From assembly GCA_015039365.1 (NCBI GenBank), contig WION01000043.1:124001-188000 (forward strand): DNA of 64,000 nt, given 5' to 3'. A program made the position numbers and the translations under genes. This DNA comes from Amanita rubescens (taxonomy: Eukaryota > Basidiomycota > Agaricomycetes > Agaricales > Amanitaceae). The notes beneath the pieces were generated by a model. That model was not told the origin of the DNA and did no database searches. It saw only the letters and a list, made by a program, of their open reading frames with translations. This document shows, piece after piece, positions 33,801 through 47,135 of this stretch; the first letter of the stretch is position 1, and every line of letters starts with the position of its first letter.

Positions 33801-34926
33801 AAGCTCAAGTACTTCCTCCACATTCAAGGTGCATTCATCAAGTGCATCAATGAATAAGTAGACATCCTGAAATCCAGACAAGTAGGATTTCAACACTTCA
33901 TATAAATCATGATCTGTTGGTTTTTGAAGCCCATCTTTGCATTTTTTAAATAGCTCCTTGAGTACTGATTGGTTCTGGGGAGTAAAAAGGGTCAAAACTA
34001 TTGAGCAAAGGAGACCTCTTGCTGTTCTTTTGTTGATGTCAGAAACATCACAAAAGAAGTAAGCTAAACCAGTTGATTTGCTGTCAGTGTGTTCTTGAAT
34101 GGCTTGAATCAAAGTTGAACTTTCCAGGTGTGAATGATAGCAGATGGAAATTCAATAAGCTCACCAGAGAACTGTTTTTCCTGAGCCAGCTACAGAAATG
34201 GTTATTTAAAATACTGAAACCTGATGTTGTACTTACAGATACCATGAATCCACAAGAATGAGTTATCTCTCTTTTTCCATTCTAAATAGATGGGGCTATT
34301 GAGAAGCCATGATCCAGTATTGTGCAAGTGGCTCTTAAGTGCATTGTTGAAATTGGTAGATGGATCAGGTGGTGTCAGCCACTGCTTATACTTATCTGCA
34401 GTACTGTTAGCCTGATTCATTGCATATGTATGCAACTTATAGTGAAATTCACCCATGCTCATTCCAGTCTCATGGTTGGCTAACAGCTGAGTTAGAGACA
34501 CTGTCCTGTCAGATATTTATTTGTACATACTATTGAATACCACATCTTGATTTGCTGCAATTATAGTACAATTGTCCAAAATAACAGGGCCCTGGGCATG
34601 ATCCAAAATTCGGACACCACTAGCAATAAATCAAAGTTAGCAGGCAGAGGATTTTAAACTGGATAACACTGTTGTGCATACCCATTATTTACAGTGGATG
34701 ATGATTCCCTATTAAGATGTTTATATTTGGACATGAACTAAAGGGATTCATCACCGTACCTGTGTTCCCAAGCTGCATAATTGGAGTCCACTTCCATATC
34801 CCACTCCTGAGTGACAGCCTCTTGAGGCTGCATTTGCATTTCATTCCCTTTTGCCTTCTTCATCTCAGTTCGAGTCTCAGCATCAGCATGTGAGTTGGCG
34901 GATAGTGCACGTTTGCGACCATTCAT
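30799..34926 (-). pseudogene. NACHT-ankyrin NLR-like gene, copy 1 (truncated by Helitron)
   Basis: Exons 34926-34760, 34619-34531, 34479-34237, 34189-34165, 34119-33553 and from 33495 join in frame. The N-terminus has a nuclear-localisation-like basic patch (MKKAKG), then RILDHAQG...CTIIAANQD, a motif common at the start of basidiomycete NLRs. The NACHT NTPase has Walker A GISGSGKT split over exons 3 and 4, Walker B VYLFIDALDEC and LLVTSRKE. A winged-helix region and about 20 ankyrin repeats follow. A one-base deletion near 31042 (GTTGGCTAC against GTTGGGCTAC in copy 3) shifts the frame to a stop at 30930, giving about 1218 aa. The original frame would run to 30799, where the Helitron supplies a stop. 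Such proteins are thought to act as intracellular sensors in non-self recognition. The 3' end lies at 18790-19005. Confidence 0.85.
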
Positions 34927-36310
34927 CGTGGGAGGACAAGATTGCGAGATTGACAGACGACCGCGGCTGTGTTGCTGCTGACGTGAGTTTCTCTCACGCA
35001 TCTGGCACGCGGTGATACGTCAGATTCACTCTCCGATTTGCTCACGTCCCACTACTAATCGACGGCATTTGAGAATCAACAAAAATCTCTCTTAGAGATC
35101 CCAGATGAGTTTCTCTCATGACATGGACACTGCCCTGCTGTGGCGGTTAATCGACCTCCCTCTCCGCTCTGTTGCTACAAAACCTCAGGTCGATTCGCAA
35201 TCATGCCTAGTCTAGGCCTACTAACGAGCGTCTCCTCTCTTCAATGTCCCTAGGCTCGCGCTACTGGCTCCAGTGATCACGACGACCGACTCTGAGGCCC
35301 CGCCCACTCACAAGCACTGGCATCACACGCTGAACCAGCCCTCCCGTCCGCATTAGGTTTCTTCCTCCACCTCTTCTACTATGCTTTTCTTATATCCACA
35401 ACAGTCGTAGCGTGCCATTCATTCAATGCCGATAGGTTCCAGGCGAAAATCTTCATAAGTTCAGGATACCCAAATTGCGCAGTATTGTTGTTTATAAATT
35501 ATCAGGCAGTTTGTATGATGGTGGCATGGAGAGGGTAACCAACGTCCGGGTGCGTTCGAGGTACTTGTTGGACTTTTTTACTTCATCTATCCGCGTGGTA
35601 TTGATGACGTGGCTCTAGCATAGCTCCGATGATTCACCGCCGTTATTAACCCAAGTGCTCCTCCAGCTCTCCTTGGTCCCGTCCGCTAAATGGATCAACT
35701 AGTAATACCCGTACGCATCTCAAGCCACTAGATCTGTCACATCGTAACAAGCTTCTTTTTTTCGTATCCAACCGTCTAGCTCCCCTTCCTCTTTCACATC
35801 TTCGACCACCAAGCTTGTCAGACCTCTTATACTCAAGATATTTCTTTAGAAACCTTACCGATGTGGAGATTGAAACGGTTATGGCGAACTTGGGATCAAA
35901 AGCAAACCCGGCTACAACATGGCCACGACATGTGCCAAAACCTGACATCTGTCATCCTCTACTCAACGACATGGGGATGGATGCGTTTCGATCACAAGCA
36001 CCCGCTTGATGCTTTTTCGACTGCAACTAACTGAATACGAACCTGGTGCTGTTGATCAGGCTTTTCGACGTGGACGACACGCAATAGAAAGATACATTTC
36101 TACTTATGGAGTATCTACGGAGTCAGACGGACGAGAGTGCGGTACAGTTGACGAGATGACGTGAACGAGGGCGGGATCATAGCAAATTCGGTATCGTGAG
36201 TTCATCCTTTCGATAAGCGACGCACCTGGTGTTCTAATTACCTCGTGACACGATCAGTTTCGATGCGCTCTATTCATCGATATCCTTCAAGTTCTGGAGC
36301 GCATATATGT
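34927..36310. repeat. Non-coding spacer of duplication unit 1
   Basis: Holds the NLR copy 1 promoter, CpG-rich near the start codon, and sequence shared with 43455-45010 and 56272-57650. Landmarks are TCTCTTAGAGAT (35091), GATGACGTGGCTCTAGCAT (about 35603) and GATATCCTTCAAG near the right edge. Open frames are short and not conserved between copies, so I see no gene. Confidence 0.65.
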
Positions 36311-36789
36311 ATCAACAGCAATGTTCAACAAAATAGCTTCTCGTAGAATTCTTCCTCAGCATGTACCGCCCTACCAATGTGCCCCTGCAAACATTCGTCG
36401 TTCCGCTTATGACCTGGTTAGCATGGGGACAGTTTTCTGTCGGGGACGCCACCTTTTTTCTAACTTTACGAAAACTCGGAAAACATGAGCGTCGCCGGAT
36501 GAGATTTGGAGATAACATGCGAAGTGCTTCAAGGATCTTTTTTTCAACAATGTTGGAAGATCGAGAACAGCCTCGCCGGTACCGAACCATAGCTATCGAA
36601 GTGTACAATGACGATAGAAAGCATTGATTGCCTGAGCCACGCGAAGCGTAGATCTCGTAAACGATAGGCTTGTGAAGTTGTGTACGGAAGAAAACGTGTC
36701 CCGTTCGGCCCGGAATCCCGATCCTGTACCCGATACGTGTATGCACGTCTTGGTCCATAGTCATGCATACAGTGCGACTACTGGATACC

Positions 36790-39069
36790 GTGAGGCTCCT
36801 CCCGTCCTGGTCTGAGCACCCACACCGGAAGCGACTCTCCGCCCCCGCGCTCAACCACCCTCGGTTCTTTCCTTCGTGCCAGTCGTCCAAGAAATTCTTC
36901 TCGATCTGAACCACGAGATATATCACCCTCGCCAAACCCACCTTCTCCATCAAATGGCTCATTCGCTGCTGTAGACGCGCTGATCGGCAACACCGGTTCC
37001 CTGATTGCAAACTTACAGGCTATTACTAACAGCGGCCGTCGTCTACATGCCAATCCAACTCAAATCCTGTCTCTCCAAATACAACCGCGATATCCTTTCT
37101 ATCCCTCCTTCTACGATATCCAACAACACTACCTCTCTGTGTCATCCATTTCTGCCAGCATGCTAAGATGAAATCCGAATCCGAACGACGCCGCCCACGC
37201 AGTCCAGCAAGCGAATAACACAAACTCTGCTAGCGCTCCCCAGTGCTCAACCCCAACCCAACTCCCATCAAACATCATCACCAACGTTCTTACGGAGACA
37301 GCACCTCCCATCCTATCTGCATCCTCCATGCCAGGAGCCGCCCAGTACCCAGCAGCTCCCTCACCCCAGCTATCCCTCCTCCCAGCTCGAGCGCAGGAGC
37401 CACTGCGGCCAACGCCACGTTCCGCATCCAACTCGTCCTGCACCTCAACTCCCGTCATTCCTTCTGATTCAACGCCGTCACCCGTGACCTAGTACGCGAG
37501 ATCGATCCAGCCCCTCGCATCGGCCAGTTCATAGGTCTTGCTCCAGGCACCAACAAACTCGCGTTCGAATCCAAAGTCGGCTCTCGCGTCGATGCTGAGA
37601 TTTGGGTCAAGAAGGAAAAAAATTATAAGGAGTCGTCCACTGGGACGTTTTTGAACCACGCTTGAGTCCGGCGAATCAGGAAAGTCGGCCGTTCCCACTC
37701 AAGGATGGGGATATTTTGCAGCTAGGCGTTGATTATCAAGGGAGCGCAGAAGATATTTATAAGAGCGTTAAGATTAGAGTGGAGATTGGACGGGAGTGGC
37801 AGGCCAGTGCGAACGCTTTCAAGTGCGAGATTTTTTTACTTTTTTTCTCCCTTTCTGACGATATGCGTTAGCACGACCGCTTTGAAAAACTTGAAGAACC
37901 TTGCGGCCGTTGTTGGCCCAGCGGCACCTCTAGCTATACCCGGTGACAGTGTCAAAGGCAACACAGTCAAACCCGCGAAATTACAAATCCCAGATTGTTG
38001 CATATGTACGTGCCTTACTTTTTTACTTTATCAATCAACCTGACCCGTCACGCGACAGGCTTATTCGCCGTATCCATCCGTCAAGCGCTCTTCATCGCCC
38101 CGTGTTCCCACACCTTCCATTACAAATGCATCAAACCACTTCTCGAAGCCCATCACCCGCTTTTTCTTGTCCCCTCTGTCGAACATACGCAGATCTCGAG
38201 GAAGACGTCGAAGTAGAACCAACCGATCTCGACGAGGACGCTGATGCAGACCTCGAGATCGATGATGTTCCGGCTAACAGCAAAGAATCAGGCGGAGCCA
38301 ACCAATCAGACAACGCAGGCGTCGCTACCGCCGCCCCAACCCCTTCTCGCGCCACTGAGTCTGCTCAACACCGTGAAGACGCAGAGATGAGCGACGGCTC
38401 GTTTAACGCGGCACCACCACCTTTGTCTCGTCCTGCTCTAAACCCACTACCACCTATACCCCTAACCTCTGGCCGCCTCCTTCCGATAACGGAACGAGAA
38501 CGGTTTCATTTATCCACTGAAAGGGACCGCGAAGCGGGTGGAGAGACGGAAGTCGAGCCCGATTCCGTCGGACAGTTGTCCTTGTCTTCTCGACGGGTTC
38601 GAGGAACAGGAACCGGTGGAGGAGGTGCCTCGAATGCGAGAGAACGTGCGAGGTATCTTTCGACTTTGTTGTCCGGTGGTGTTGGTGGTGGTGGGGTGTG
38701 TACGGACGACGAAGGGATGGGTAATGGTAACGGGGTGGATGAAGTTGACGAAGTCAAGATGGGTGATGCGATAAAGTGAGTTCATCCGTTTCACGGCCTT
38801 TCTTGTCACTTTATTTCAAAGTCAACCTCGTCACTCGCTTACGCACACTTTCCTCAAGCTATGTGATATGCTGACCCACGTATACTCTCCGTAACAGATA
38901 CGACGGCTCAGAAGAAGATTTGGCAATGGATGAAGAACATGACCACGTTGGTATTGCTGTAGGTATTGTCACTGCCGACGGCATAGCTGAACTTGGTGTA
39001 GGACTCAGTGGGAGTATGGCCCGGAGTATTGGCCCAGGAGGGTCAATAGGTGGAAAGCGGAAGTGGTAA
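36790..39069 (+). pseudogene. dma1-like pseudogene, copy 2
   Basis: Collinear with the intact dma1 over its whole length. The 5' half (to about 37660) is clearly diverged, with many substitutions, indels and lost frame: the start codon is gone and the FHA region is broken near 37600. From about 37660 the sequence becomes almost identical to 17130-18590, including both introns. A one-base deletion in the RING (CATCACCCGC against CATCACCCCGC, near 38156) still shifts the frame before the last cysteine pair. The end reads GGKRKW. No functional ligase can be made. The sharp change in divergence is best explained by partial gene conversion from the intact gene, or by a recombination joint. Confidence 0.88.
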
Positions 39070-39324
39070 TAATCAATTACGGATAATGAATTGGCATGGG
39101 TATATATAAGCCTACCTTTTTTTCCTGTTTAATTGACAGCCCTTTGTTGGTTGTTGCACTTCAATAATTGTATTCATTTTTTTTGTCTCTTTGAGTCAGA
39201 CATAGAGTATGGGTAGATGGATTTTTGTTATACATGAACAAAAAGAGAAACATAAATTTCAATTCTCTTAATCAGTATTCTGGGTTATTGAGTCACTATC
39301 ACTTCCATTGAATCACTCATCCTC

Positions 39325-42300
39325 CTAATTGCCGCCAGCCATCAGGAAAAATGCATCATTTATTGGTCCAAGGTACTTAGCACCATTTGCTAGCAGCAAT
39401 TGAGCTGTCTCTGTATGACCTCTATGTGCCGCAGCATAAAGTGCACTACCATCTTCTTCTCCCTGAATATTTACATCAGCTCCACTTTGAAGGAGCATCT
39501 CAACAATGTCCTTCATGCCAAGTGATGCAGCCTGGATGAGAGCAGTGCAATGCTTTTGGTTACAGAAGTTAATATCAGCACCTTTTAAAAGCAGTATCTC
39601 AGCAATTGCTTTGTGACCACAATGTATTGCAGCAATGAGAGCAGAACCATACTCCCCACCATGTAAGTTAACATCAGCACCTTTTAAAAGCAGTATCTCA
39701 GCAATTGCTTTGTGACCACAAGATATTGCAGCAATGAGAGCACAACCATACTCCCCACCATATAAGTTAACATCAGCCCCCCATTCAAAGAGCAGCTAAA
39801 CAATTGACTTGTGACCCACAGCCGATGCTGCAATGAGAGCAGAGCCATATTTACCTGCCTGGATATTCACATTGGCTCCCCATTCAAGGAGCAGTTGGAC
39901 ACAATCCCTTTTTCCCTTACAGGATGCAGCTTGTAGTGCAGTGCCCCACTTTCCAACTATATTCACATCAGCTCCCCATTCAAGAAGCAGCCTAACAATG
40001 TCTTTTGAAGCATACTCTGATGCAAATATCACCGGAGCTGTATGGCCTGTCCAACATACATGTACATTTGCTCCCCTCTCTAGCAGAAGCTCAACAATGT
40101 TCTTATGTCCTCCCCTTGATGCAGAAATAAGTGCATTGCTGCCATCTCTTGTTTTAACATCTACTCCTTCATCCAAAAGTAACTCAACAATATCTCTGTA
40201 TCCACCTTTACATGCAGCTTTAAGTGCCTCAGCATCATATTCACTATGGACACTTGGACTTGCTCCATGTTGAAGCAATAGCTCAACAATTTCATTGTAA
40301 CCCTTTGACATTGCAGCCCAAATGGCATAACCATATGGTCCTCCCTGAGCATTTACATCTGCTCCATTGTCAATAAGTAACTGAGCAATGTTTTTATAAC
40401 CCTTGAGTGAAGCAAGATACAGGGGATTTTTTTTATCTTCTCCCTGACCATTTGGATCTGCTCCTCGTACAAGTAGAAGCCTAACCAGTCTTTTATTACC
40501 TGAACATGCTGCAGCACACAAGGCATGGCTAATTTGTCTTCTATACACACCAATGTCTATGCCTCTGTCAAGCAGCAGCTCAACAATATGGACTCTTCTT
40601 CCTTTTGATGCAGGGACAACTGCATTAGCTTTGGCCTCCATGTCTGCTCCATTCTCTAGAAGATGTTCAATGATGTCCTCATGACCACCTTCAGCTGCAT
40701 TCATCAAAGCCACTGCAAGTAATCCATTCCTGTTCAATGTGTATGATTCATTTTCATTTGCCAGACCTCTCATTGATGCATTGGGTTCAGAAAGCCACAC
40801 TTCTGATCTCAATAAAAGGTCAACAATAGCCTTATGACCAGCATGTGCTGCTGCCTCTACAACCTCAAACATTATTTCCTTCCTTGTCTTCTCATCTGAC
40901 TCTTTTTCAAGCACCAATTGAACTAATTCAATATCACCATTCTCTGCTGCAACTCTCAACTCGTCATGATCTATTTCCAAATTCAGACCACTGCAATCAA
41001 GGAGCATTTCAATGGCTTCTATTTCTTCAGACATGAATGCATCAGAAATAGCCACATTTACAATTTCCTGAAACACATCACTGTCTTTTCCATGTTCACA
41101 CAATAGCCTAACAACTTGCTTTTGACCACTTGCTGATGCTTTTTGAAGAGCCCGACAATACCCATCACTTGCAACTTTAATGTTTCCTTTGTTGAGTAGC
41201 AGTGTCACCATATCAATATGTCCATTGCAGGCTGCTGCACATAGAGCTTCTGTGCACTCCACATTGTTTACTGGTTGTAGCATTAGCCATTTAGCTGTTT
41301 CAATCAAGCCATGTAGGGCAGCAATTTGAAGATAATTTGGATATCTCATGAACATATTGTGATAGTCCCACTGATACTTATAGCTGTGAGCATTGAGCCA
41401 ATATTCCAAGCTCTGAGATTCAAACAGATTAATGATTTGGTTCATAACAGCTGACTCTTGCTTGCATGCTAAGATGTGCTTTGGCCAGAAATATGCAGCA
41501 TATAGGAGCAAAGACTTCTCAAATCTTCTTGAACCAGGTGCATAACGTTCAGGAATTGCCTGCTTCCTTTGCAATATGTATGCCAGACTGCATTGTCCAA
41601 TAAAATAGTGGCCAAAGCAAGGGTCCACTTTCACAGATGACCCTATCTTTCTTCTGTCACTCTGAAAATATTCCTTGATAGATGCATGTGCAAACTGAAC
41701 AGTTTCATCCTCCATCTTGGTCACAAGACTGGAACAAATCTTGAGCACATCATCAGGATAATCCAACTTGGCATCCACATCAAATTGTTGCCTTTCCACA
41801 TCATATTCTAGAATTAAGGCCAAGTCCTCAATATGTATTGGCCTTTCAGAAAATGTAAGCCACAAAAGTAGCTTCATGGCATTCATTGCATCTGCTTCTT
41901 CAATTCTTGTCAGAATCTGGTCATATGTGGAATTCAATGTGGTAGGGAGACTGTTAAGCTTTTGTCTCAGCATGTTTTGGCTTTTGCTACAATGTTTTAG
42001 TTCTTCCAATTGGCAGGCAACCCATCTAAACCTATGATTGATAATTATTTCATGATCCAGCATCTGACAGGTGACCATCAGAGCCATACTCACATTCCTT
42101 TTCCCTTCTCCATAAGTGTCACTTTAATAAGTTCCTTGGCATTTGGTTTCCATGTTTTAAGCTCAGTTGCAGAAAACAGCATATGATCAATATATGTTTC
42201 AATGTCTTGATTTACTGGCATGGAAGTGAGATCCACTTCAATGGGCATTGCTTGTCTCAAAGAGTTGACAATTGACAATTCCTTCCTGCTTGTGACAAGA

Positions 42301-43454
42301 AGATGACAACCTCTGATGCTCCACCCATTAATAAGTTTCACAAGCTCAAGGACTTCCTCCACATTCAAGATGCATTCATCAAGTGCATCAATGAATAAGT
42401 AGACATCCTGAAATCCAGACAAGTAGGATTTCAGCACTTCATATAAGTCATGATCTGTTGGTTTTTGAAGCCCATTTTTGCATTTTTCAAATAGCACCTT
42501 GAGTACCAATTGGTTCTGGGGAGTAAAAAGGGTCAAAATTAGTGAGCAAAGGAGACCTCTGGCATTTCTTTTGTTGATATCAGAAACATCACAAAAGAAG
42601 TAAGCTAGGGCAGCAGATTTGCTGTCAATCTGTTCTTGAATGGCCTGAATCAAGGTTGAACTTTGAAGGTGTTAAATGGTAGCAAATGGAAATTCAATAA
42701 ACTCACCAGAGAATAGTTTTTCCTGAGCCAGCTGTGGCAGAATTGCTTATTTAAAATATTGAAACCTAATGTTGTACTTACAGATGCCATGAATCCACAA
42801 GAATGAGTTATCTCTCTGTTTCCAGTCTACAAATATGGGACTATTGAGAAGCCATGATCCAGTATTGTCCAAATGGCTCTTAAGTGCATTGTTGAAATTG
42901 GTGGATGAATCAGGTGGTGTCAGCCACTGCTTGCACTTATCTGCAGCACTGTTAGCCTGATTCATTGCATATGTATGTAACTCATAGTGAAATTCACCAA
43001 TGCTTATTCCAGTTTCATGGTTGGCTAATAGCTGAGTCAGAGCTACTGTCTTGTCAGATATTTATTTGTACATACTATTGAATACCACATCTTGATTTGC
43101 TGCAATTATAGTACACTTGTCCAAAACAACACCCTGGGCATTTTCTAAAATTCGGACACTAGCAATATATTATCAGCAGGCAGAGGTTTTTTAACTGGAT
43201 AACATTGTTGTGCATACCCATCACTGGCATTTACACTGGATGATGATTGGCTAGTACTAATAGTCTAAGATCTTTATATTTGAAAGTGGAGACCCATCGC
43301 ACCTGTGCTGACCTGCATAATTGGAGTCCACTTCCATATCCCACTGTGTATGCATATCATCATTCCCTTTCACCTTCTTCTTCAGCTTAGTTTGAGTATC
43401 AGCATCAGCCTTTTGGGAGCTGGCTGATAGTGCACGTTTAATGCGACCATTCAT
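39325..43454 (-). pseudogene. NACHT-ankyrin NLR-like gene, copy 2 (one nonsense codon)
   Basis: Exons 43454-43303, 43158-43076, 43024-42782, 42731-42707, 42660-42094 and from 42031. All junctions hold frame until TAG at 39798-39796, which replaces a codon that is GGG in copy 3 (HKSIV followed by stop). The product up to there is 1101 aa. Beyond the stop the same frame stays open through further ankyrin repeats to 39325, ending YLGPINDAFFLMAGGN, so the gene was intact recently. Domains are as in copy 1: basic N-terminus (KKKVKGN), NACHT with Walker A GISGSGKT and Walker B VYLFIDALDEC, then ankyrin repeats such as GADVNAQGGPYGYAIWAAMS. The shortened protein keeps NACHT and most repeats and might still work. 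Confidence 0.85.
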
Positions 43455-45010
43455 TGTGGGAGGACGCGTTAACACACGATTGCGAGAGGAAGAGGAGCGC
43501 AAGGCTACTTAGGCTGTGTTGCTGCTGACATGAGTTTCTCTCACGCATTTCAACGCAGTTCCGGATCAACTCTCCGATCTGTGTACCGCGTTCGCCGTTG
43601 AGCCTCCGGTCGACAACATCCGAAAATCGGCATGGAGGGTTAAAAAGTCTCTTAGAGATTCGGACGAGCGTCTCTCGTGACATGGACACATTCTGCCGAC
43701 TCACCCTTCCTCTCCGCTCTATTGCTACAACACCTTAAGCTGATTCGATTCGTAATAACCGTAACAACGGGTACGGCCATCTCCTCTCTTCAGCCTCCCT
43801 AGGTTCGCCTTACTAGCTCCGACGATCTTGACAACGTCTGGCCACTCATCACATGCAGAACCCGCCGTGCGGTATGCTGCTCTCCGCCGTCGTCCCGTCT
43901 GCATTAGGTCCCTTCCTCCCAGATTATGGCCTCCTCTACTCCGCATTTCCCATAACCACAGCACTCGTGGCACGCCGTTCGTTCGGTGTCAAGAGAACAA
44001 AATTCTTCATCCAGGACCTCCAAATGGCCGAGTGTTTCGCTTCCCTGAGAGAGGCGTTTTATTGAGCAGCTCGTACTCGACCATGATGGTGACGTGGAGA
44101 GGGTAAAGACATTCAGGCCCGCGCCAATGGGTTCCAGGCACGTTGAACCTTTTCCCTTCGTCTATTCGCCTAGTGTTGATGACGTGGCTCTAGCATAACT
44201 CCATTGAAGAACAATCTCCCCATAATCATTAACTCAAGGGCTTCCTAGCTCTCCTTGGTCCCATCCGCCAAACGAATCAAGTAGTAAAGCCCGTACGCAT
44301 CTCGAGCTACCGGATCTATCATCTGGCACATCGGAACAAACCCCTTTTCCGTATCCATCCGTCTAGCCCCCCTCCTCTCTCTATGCCCTCACATCTTCCG
44401 ACTACCAACCTCGTCAGGCCTGTTAAATACTCAAGATATCTCTGTAGAAACCTTACGGATGTGGAGACTTCAAAGCAAACCCGGTTACAACACGGCCGTG
44501 ACATGTGCCCACCCCTGTAATCTACCAGACTCTGCCCAACGGCATGGGGATGTCGGGATAGCAGCGATCCGCTTAACACTGACTGCGAATGTCACCGGTG
44601 TAGGGCCTGATGTGCCCTGTGCCATTCTACTTGCTCAATTGGCCGAGTATCTACGGAGCCAAACAAATGAGCGGGCAGTACGGTTGGTAAGATGACGTGG
44701 AGCGAATTCGATATCGTGAGTTTACCCTTTCGATATAGCGATGCATCTAGTCTTCTAATTACTCCATGGCACGATCAGTGTTGGGTACTCTATTTACCGA
44801 TATCCAAACTCAGGAGCGCATATATGCAATTCCATCCATAGCAATGTTCAGTATAGGTTCCTCAGGATTTCCTCCTTGCGACGTTATACAACCTCAACGT
44901 GTACCGCCCTACCAACGTGCCCCTGCAAACATTCCCCGTTCCTCTTACCAATGCGTGACCTGAGTTAGCATCGAGATGCTCTATTTACCGATATCCTTCA
45001 AGCTCTGGAG
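43455..45010. repeat. Non-coding spacer of duplication unit 2
   Basis: Shares blocks with 34927-36310 and 56272-57650 (TCTCTTAGAGAT, GATGACGTGGCTCTAGCAT, CGATATCCTTCAAGCTCTGG). It contains the NLR copy 2 promoter. No conserved reading frame. Confidence 0.65.
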
Positions 45011-45870
45011 CGAGCTTATTCGCCGTGTTGATCCGTCAAGCGCTCTTCATCGCCCCGTGCTCCCACGCCTTCCACTACAAGCTCTTCAGACCTCTTATCG
45101 AAGCTCGTCACCCTGCGTTTTCTTGTCCCCTCTGTCGAATCTACGCAGATCTCGAAGAAAACGCTAAAGCAGAATAACCGATCTTGATGCCAACGCACTG
45201 AGTGCAGACATCCAGATCGATGAAGGCCCATCCAGCGCGGCTAACAAAGAACCCGACGCCAACCAATTGGACAACGCGGGCGCCACTAGTGCTGTCCCAA
45301 CACCATCTCGCCCTTTGGATATGAAGAGTTGAGCAATGGCTCATCTAACACACCACCTTCTCATCCTGCTCCAGTGAAACTAGCTACCCGTAACTCCCCA
45401 GCGGCACCTTCCAATCACGGAACGCGAGCTCCAACCGTCCGTTGATAAGGACCGTGACGCGGTGGACAGATCGAACCCGATTCCGCAGTGGGACAGCTGT
45501 CCTTGTCTTCTCGACGTGCTCAAGGAGCAGGGGCCGGGTACAAGAAGCGCCGAGTGCGAGAGAACGAATGTATCTCTTGCCTTTGTTGTCTACTGCTCCT
45601 GCTTGTGGGCGTGCAGAGAGGACGAAGGGACGTTAGGGATGGGTAATGGTATGGGGATGCGATAGAGTGAGTTCATCCCTTTCTTGTTTTGATCTCTTCC
45701 ACGCCATTTCTTTCGAAACTATCTTATCACACCTCGTCGATGCTTCACTCCTTGCCGTTTTGTTTGGAAGTCAAACTCGTCTGCCTTACACCTTCCTCAA
45801 GTTATACCATATGCTGACGCACGCAAACGCTCCGTTACAGATATGACGGCCCCGAGGAAGAGCAAGTGTC
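45010..45870 (+). pseudogene. dma1-like pseudogene, copy 3 (3' fragment)
   Basis: Starts abruptly at the RING region (CTTATTCGCCGTGTTGATCC, then CATCGCCCCGTGCTCCCACGC) and continues to the last intron and exon start near 45866. It lacks the whole FHA half and has many indels and stops. It is followed by unrelated sequence instead of an NLR gene, so this is a partial unit. Confidence 0.8.
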
Positions 45871-47135
45871 ACCCATTGCAGCTAGTCGGAATCAATTATT
45901 CTGGAGCAGAAGTGTTAGAATCGCGTGGTTAGCGAGCATGAAAGCATTCAAGTATGTTCTTCCATTCCTTTTCGATGGTGCAATGGACACTGACGATACG
46001 CGCTCAGCATCATTTCATACTCTCATGCGTCCAATTACGCGATCATTAGACCGCCTGTTTGGAGCTTATACGACAATGATAATTGTGGGATTATCTGCTT
46101 ATAATGTACATTCGCATAGTGGCATCCTCGGTCTGGCGAGTATGATTGGTAGTACCATGCCACCTGCCGGTACACTACACTTCAGCGATCTTCTTTTCTT
46201 CTTCCGTTTCGAGTCCTTTTGCAATTTTGAGAGCCACATCAACTGCTTTACGATTTACCATATGAGAACAGCTCGTTTTGGATATCATTTCATCGCTGTG
46301 CCCGTTTCAGTTAGACTCGGAGTGGTTCTCAAGCGGAGGAGGCGAAGGCAGGGGAGGCTGGAGAACATGCGGGAGGCCGGGGGTATAAGCCCTGCAACAT
46401 TCATTCCTCTCCTTGCCTCATTGCATGCAGCATGTACACGCGCAAGGGTCCTAAAAAGGTGACGCGCGCTCGCCCAACATATTTCTCAAATTGGTTCCTC
46501 GAGAAGCTGATCAAATTTCTGCACGATGCCGTGCAAGGCTCATACACGTTTCGCTTGTGGCGCATTGAGTAAGGAGTGTCCGCTTATCTCGTATCTGACC
46601 GCGCCCGAGCCAAAAGAGAAGTTGATATGCAAAACATGTATCACGGATCGTGCGCTCATCGCAAATACGACCAAAAACATTTGTTGGCAATGACGTTACT
46701 TATGATTGACCGTATAAATCGTGTAATTTTGGTGTCAGATGCATCTTTCCGGTTTCATGGATGAGCGCTGATACGAATTGTCAGTTTAACTTTTATAGCT
46801 AGGCTCACCAGGCGGTGTTATGGCGGGACCGTCAAATTTGCTCGTCATTTCGAGTTATTTAGGTACATACGTGTATCTACTAATAGATAGACGGAAGGCA
46901 ATGCAAGCATATTCGAGTGGGAAGGCCAAACAACAGAAAGAGCAACATAGAATATAAATAAAGGCGCGAAAAAAAAGCGGAAATCAGAAAATGTCTGCCG
47001 CATTACATTCGTGATAATTCTTAGGCGAACCGAGAGCGGGATATCAGGAGTTAAACGGAAGCAGTGAGAAACAAGAGCTTAAGAATGGAAGATATGTTGT
47101 GCACCAGATGGGACCTTTCAGAGCCCTGTTCATCA
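45871..47135. other. Unassigned region
   Basis: A 198-codon plus-strand frame (45866-46462) begins inside dma1 debris and has no recognisable domain. On the reverse strand near 46190-46262 is a short well-formed stretch, VALKIAKGLETEEEKKIAEV, that could be a last exon, but nothing joins it. The stretch after 46480 up to the 7TM gene shows nothing I can support. Confidence 0.35.

Larger units (their letters stand above)
16219..36310. repeat. Segmental duplication unit 1 (dma1 + NLR + spacer), with Helitron inside
   Basis: dma1 (+), about 200 bp of shared spacer, an NLR gene (-) and about 1.4 kb of shared non-coding DNA. Without the 11.8-kb insertion at 19003-30811 the unit is about 8.3 kb, matching units 2 and 3 in gene order, orientation and spacing. 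Confidence 0.85.
36311..45010. repeat. Segmental duplication unit 2
   Basis: Same order as unit 1: lead sequence 36311-36790 (shared with 49680-50040, for example TTTTTTTCAACAATGTTGG and TTCGGCCCGG), decayed dma1, NLR copy 2, and the spacer 43455-45010. Confidence 0.85.

Noticed and set aside
45866..46462. 198-codon plus-strand frame
   Set aside because: Starts within dma1 pseudogene debris and shows no domain; probably a chance frame.
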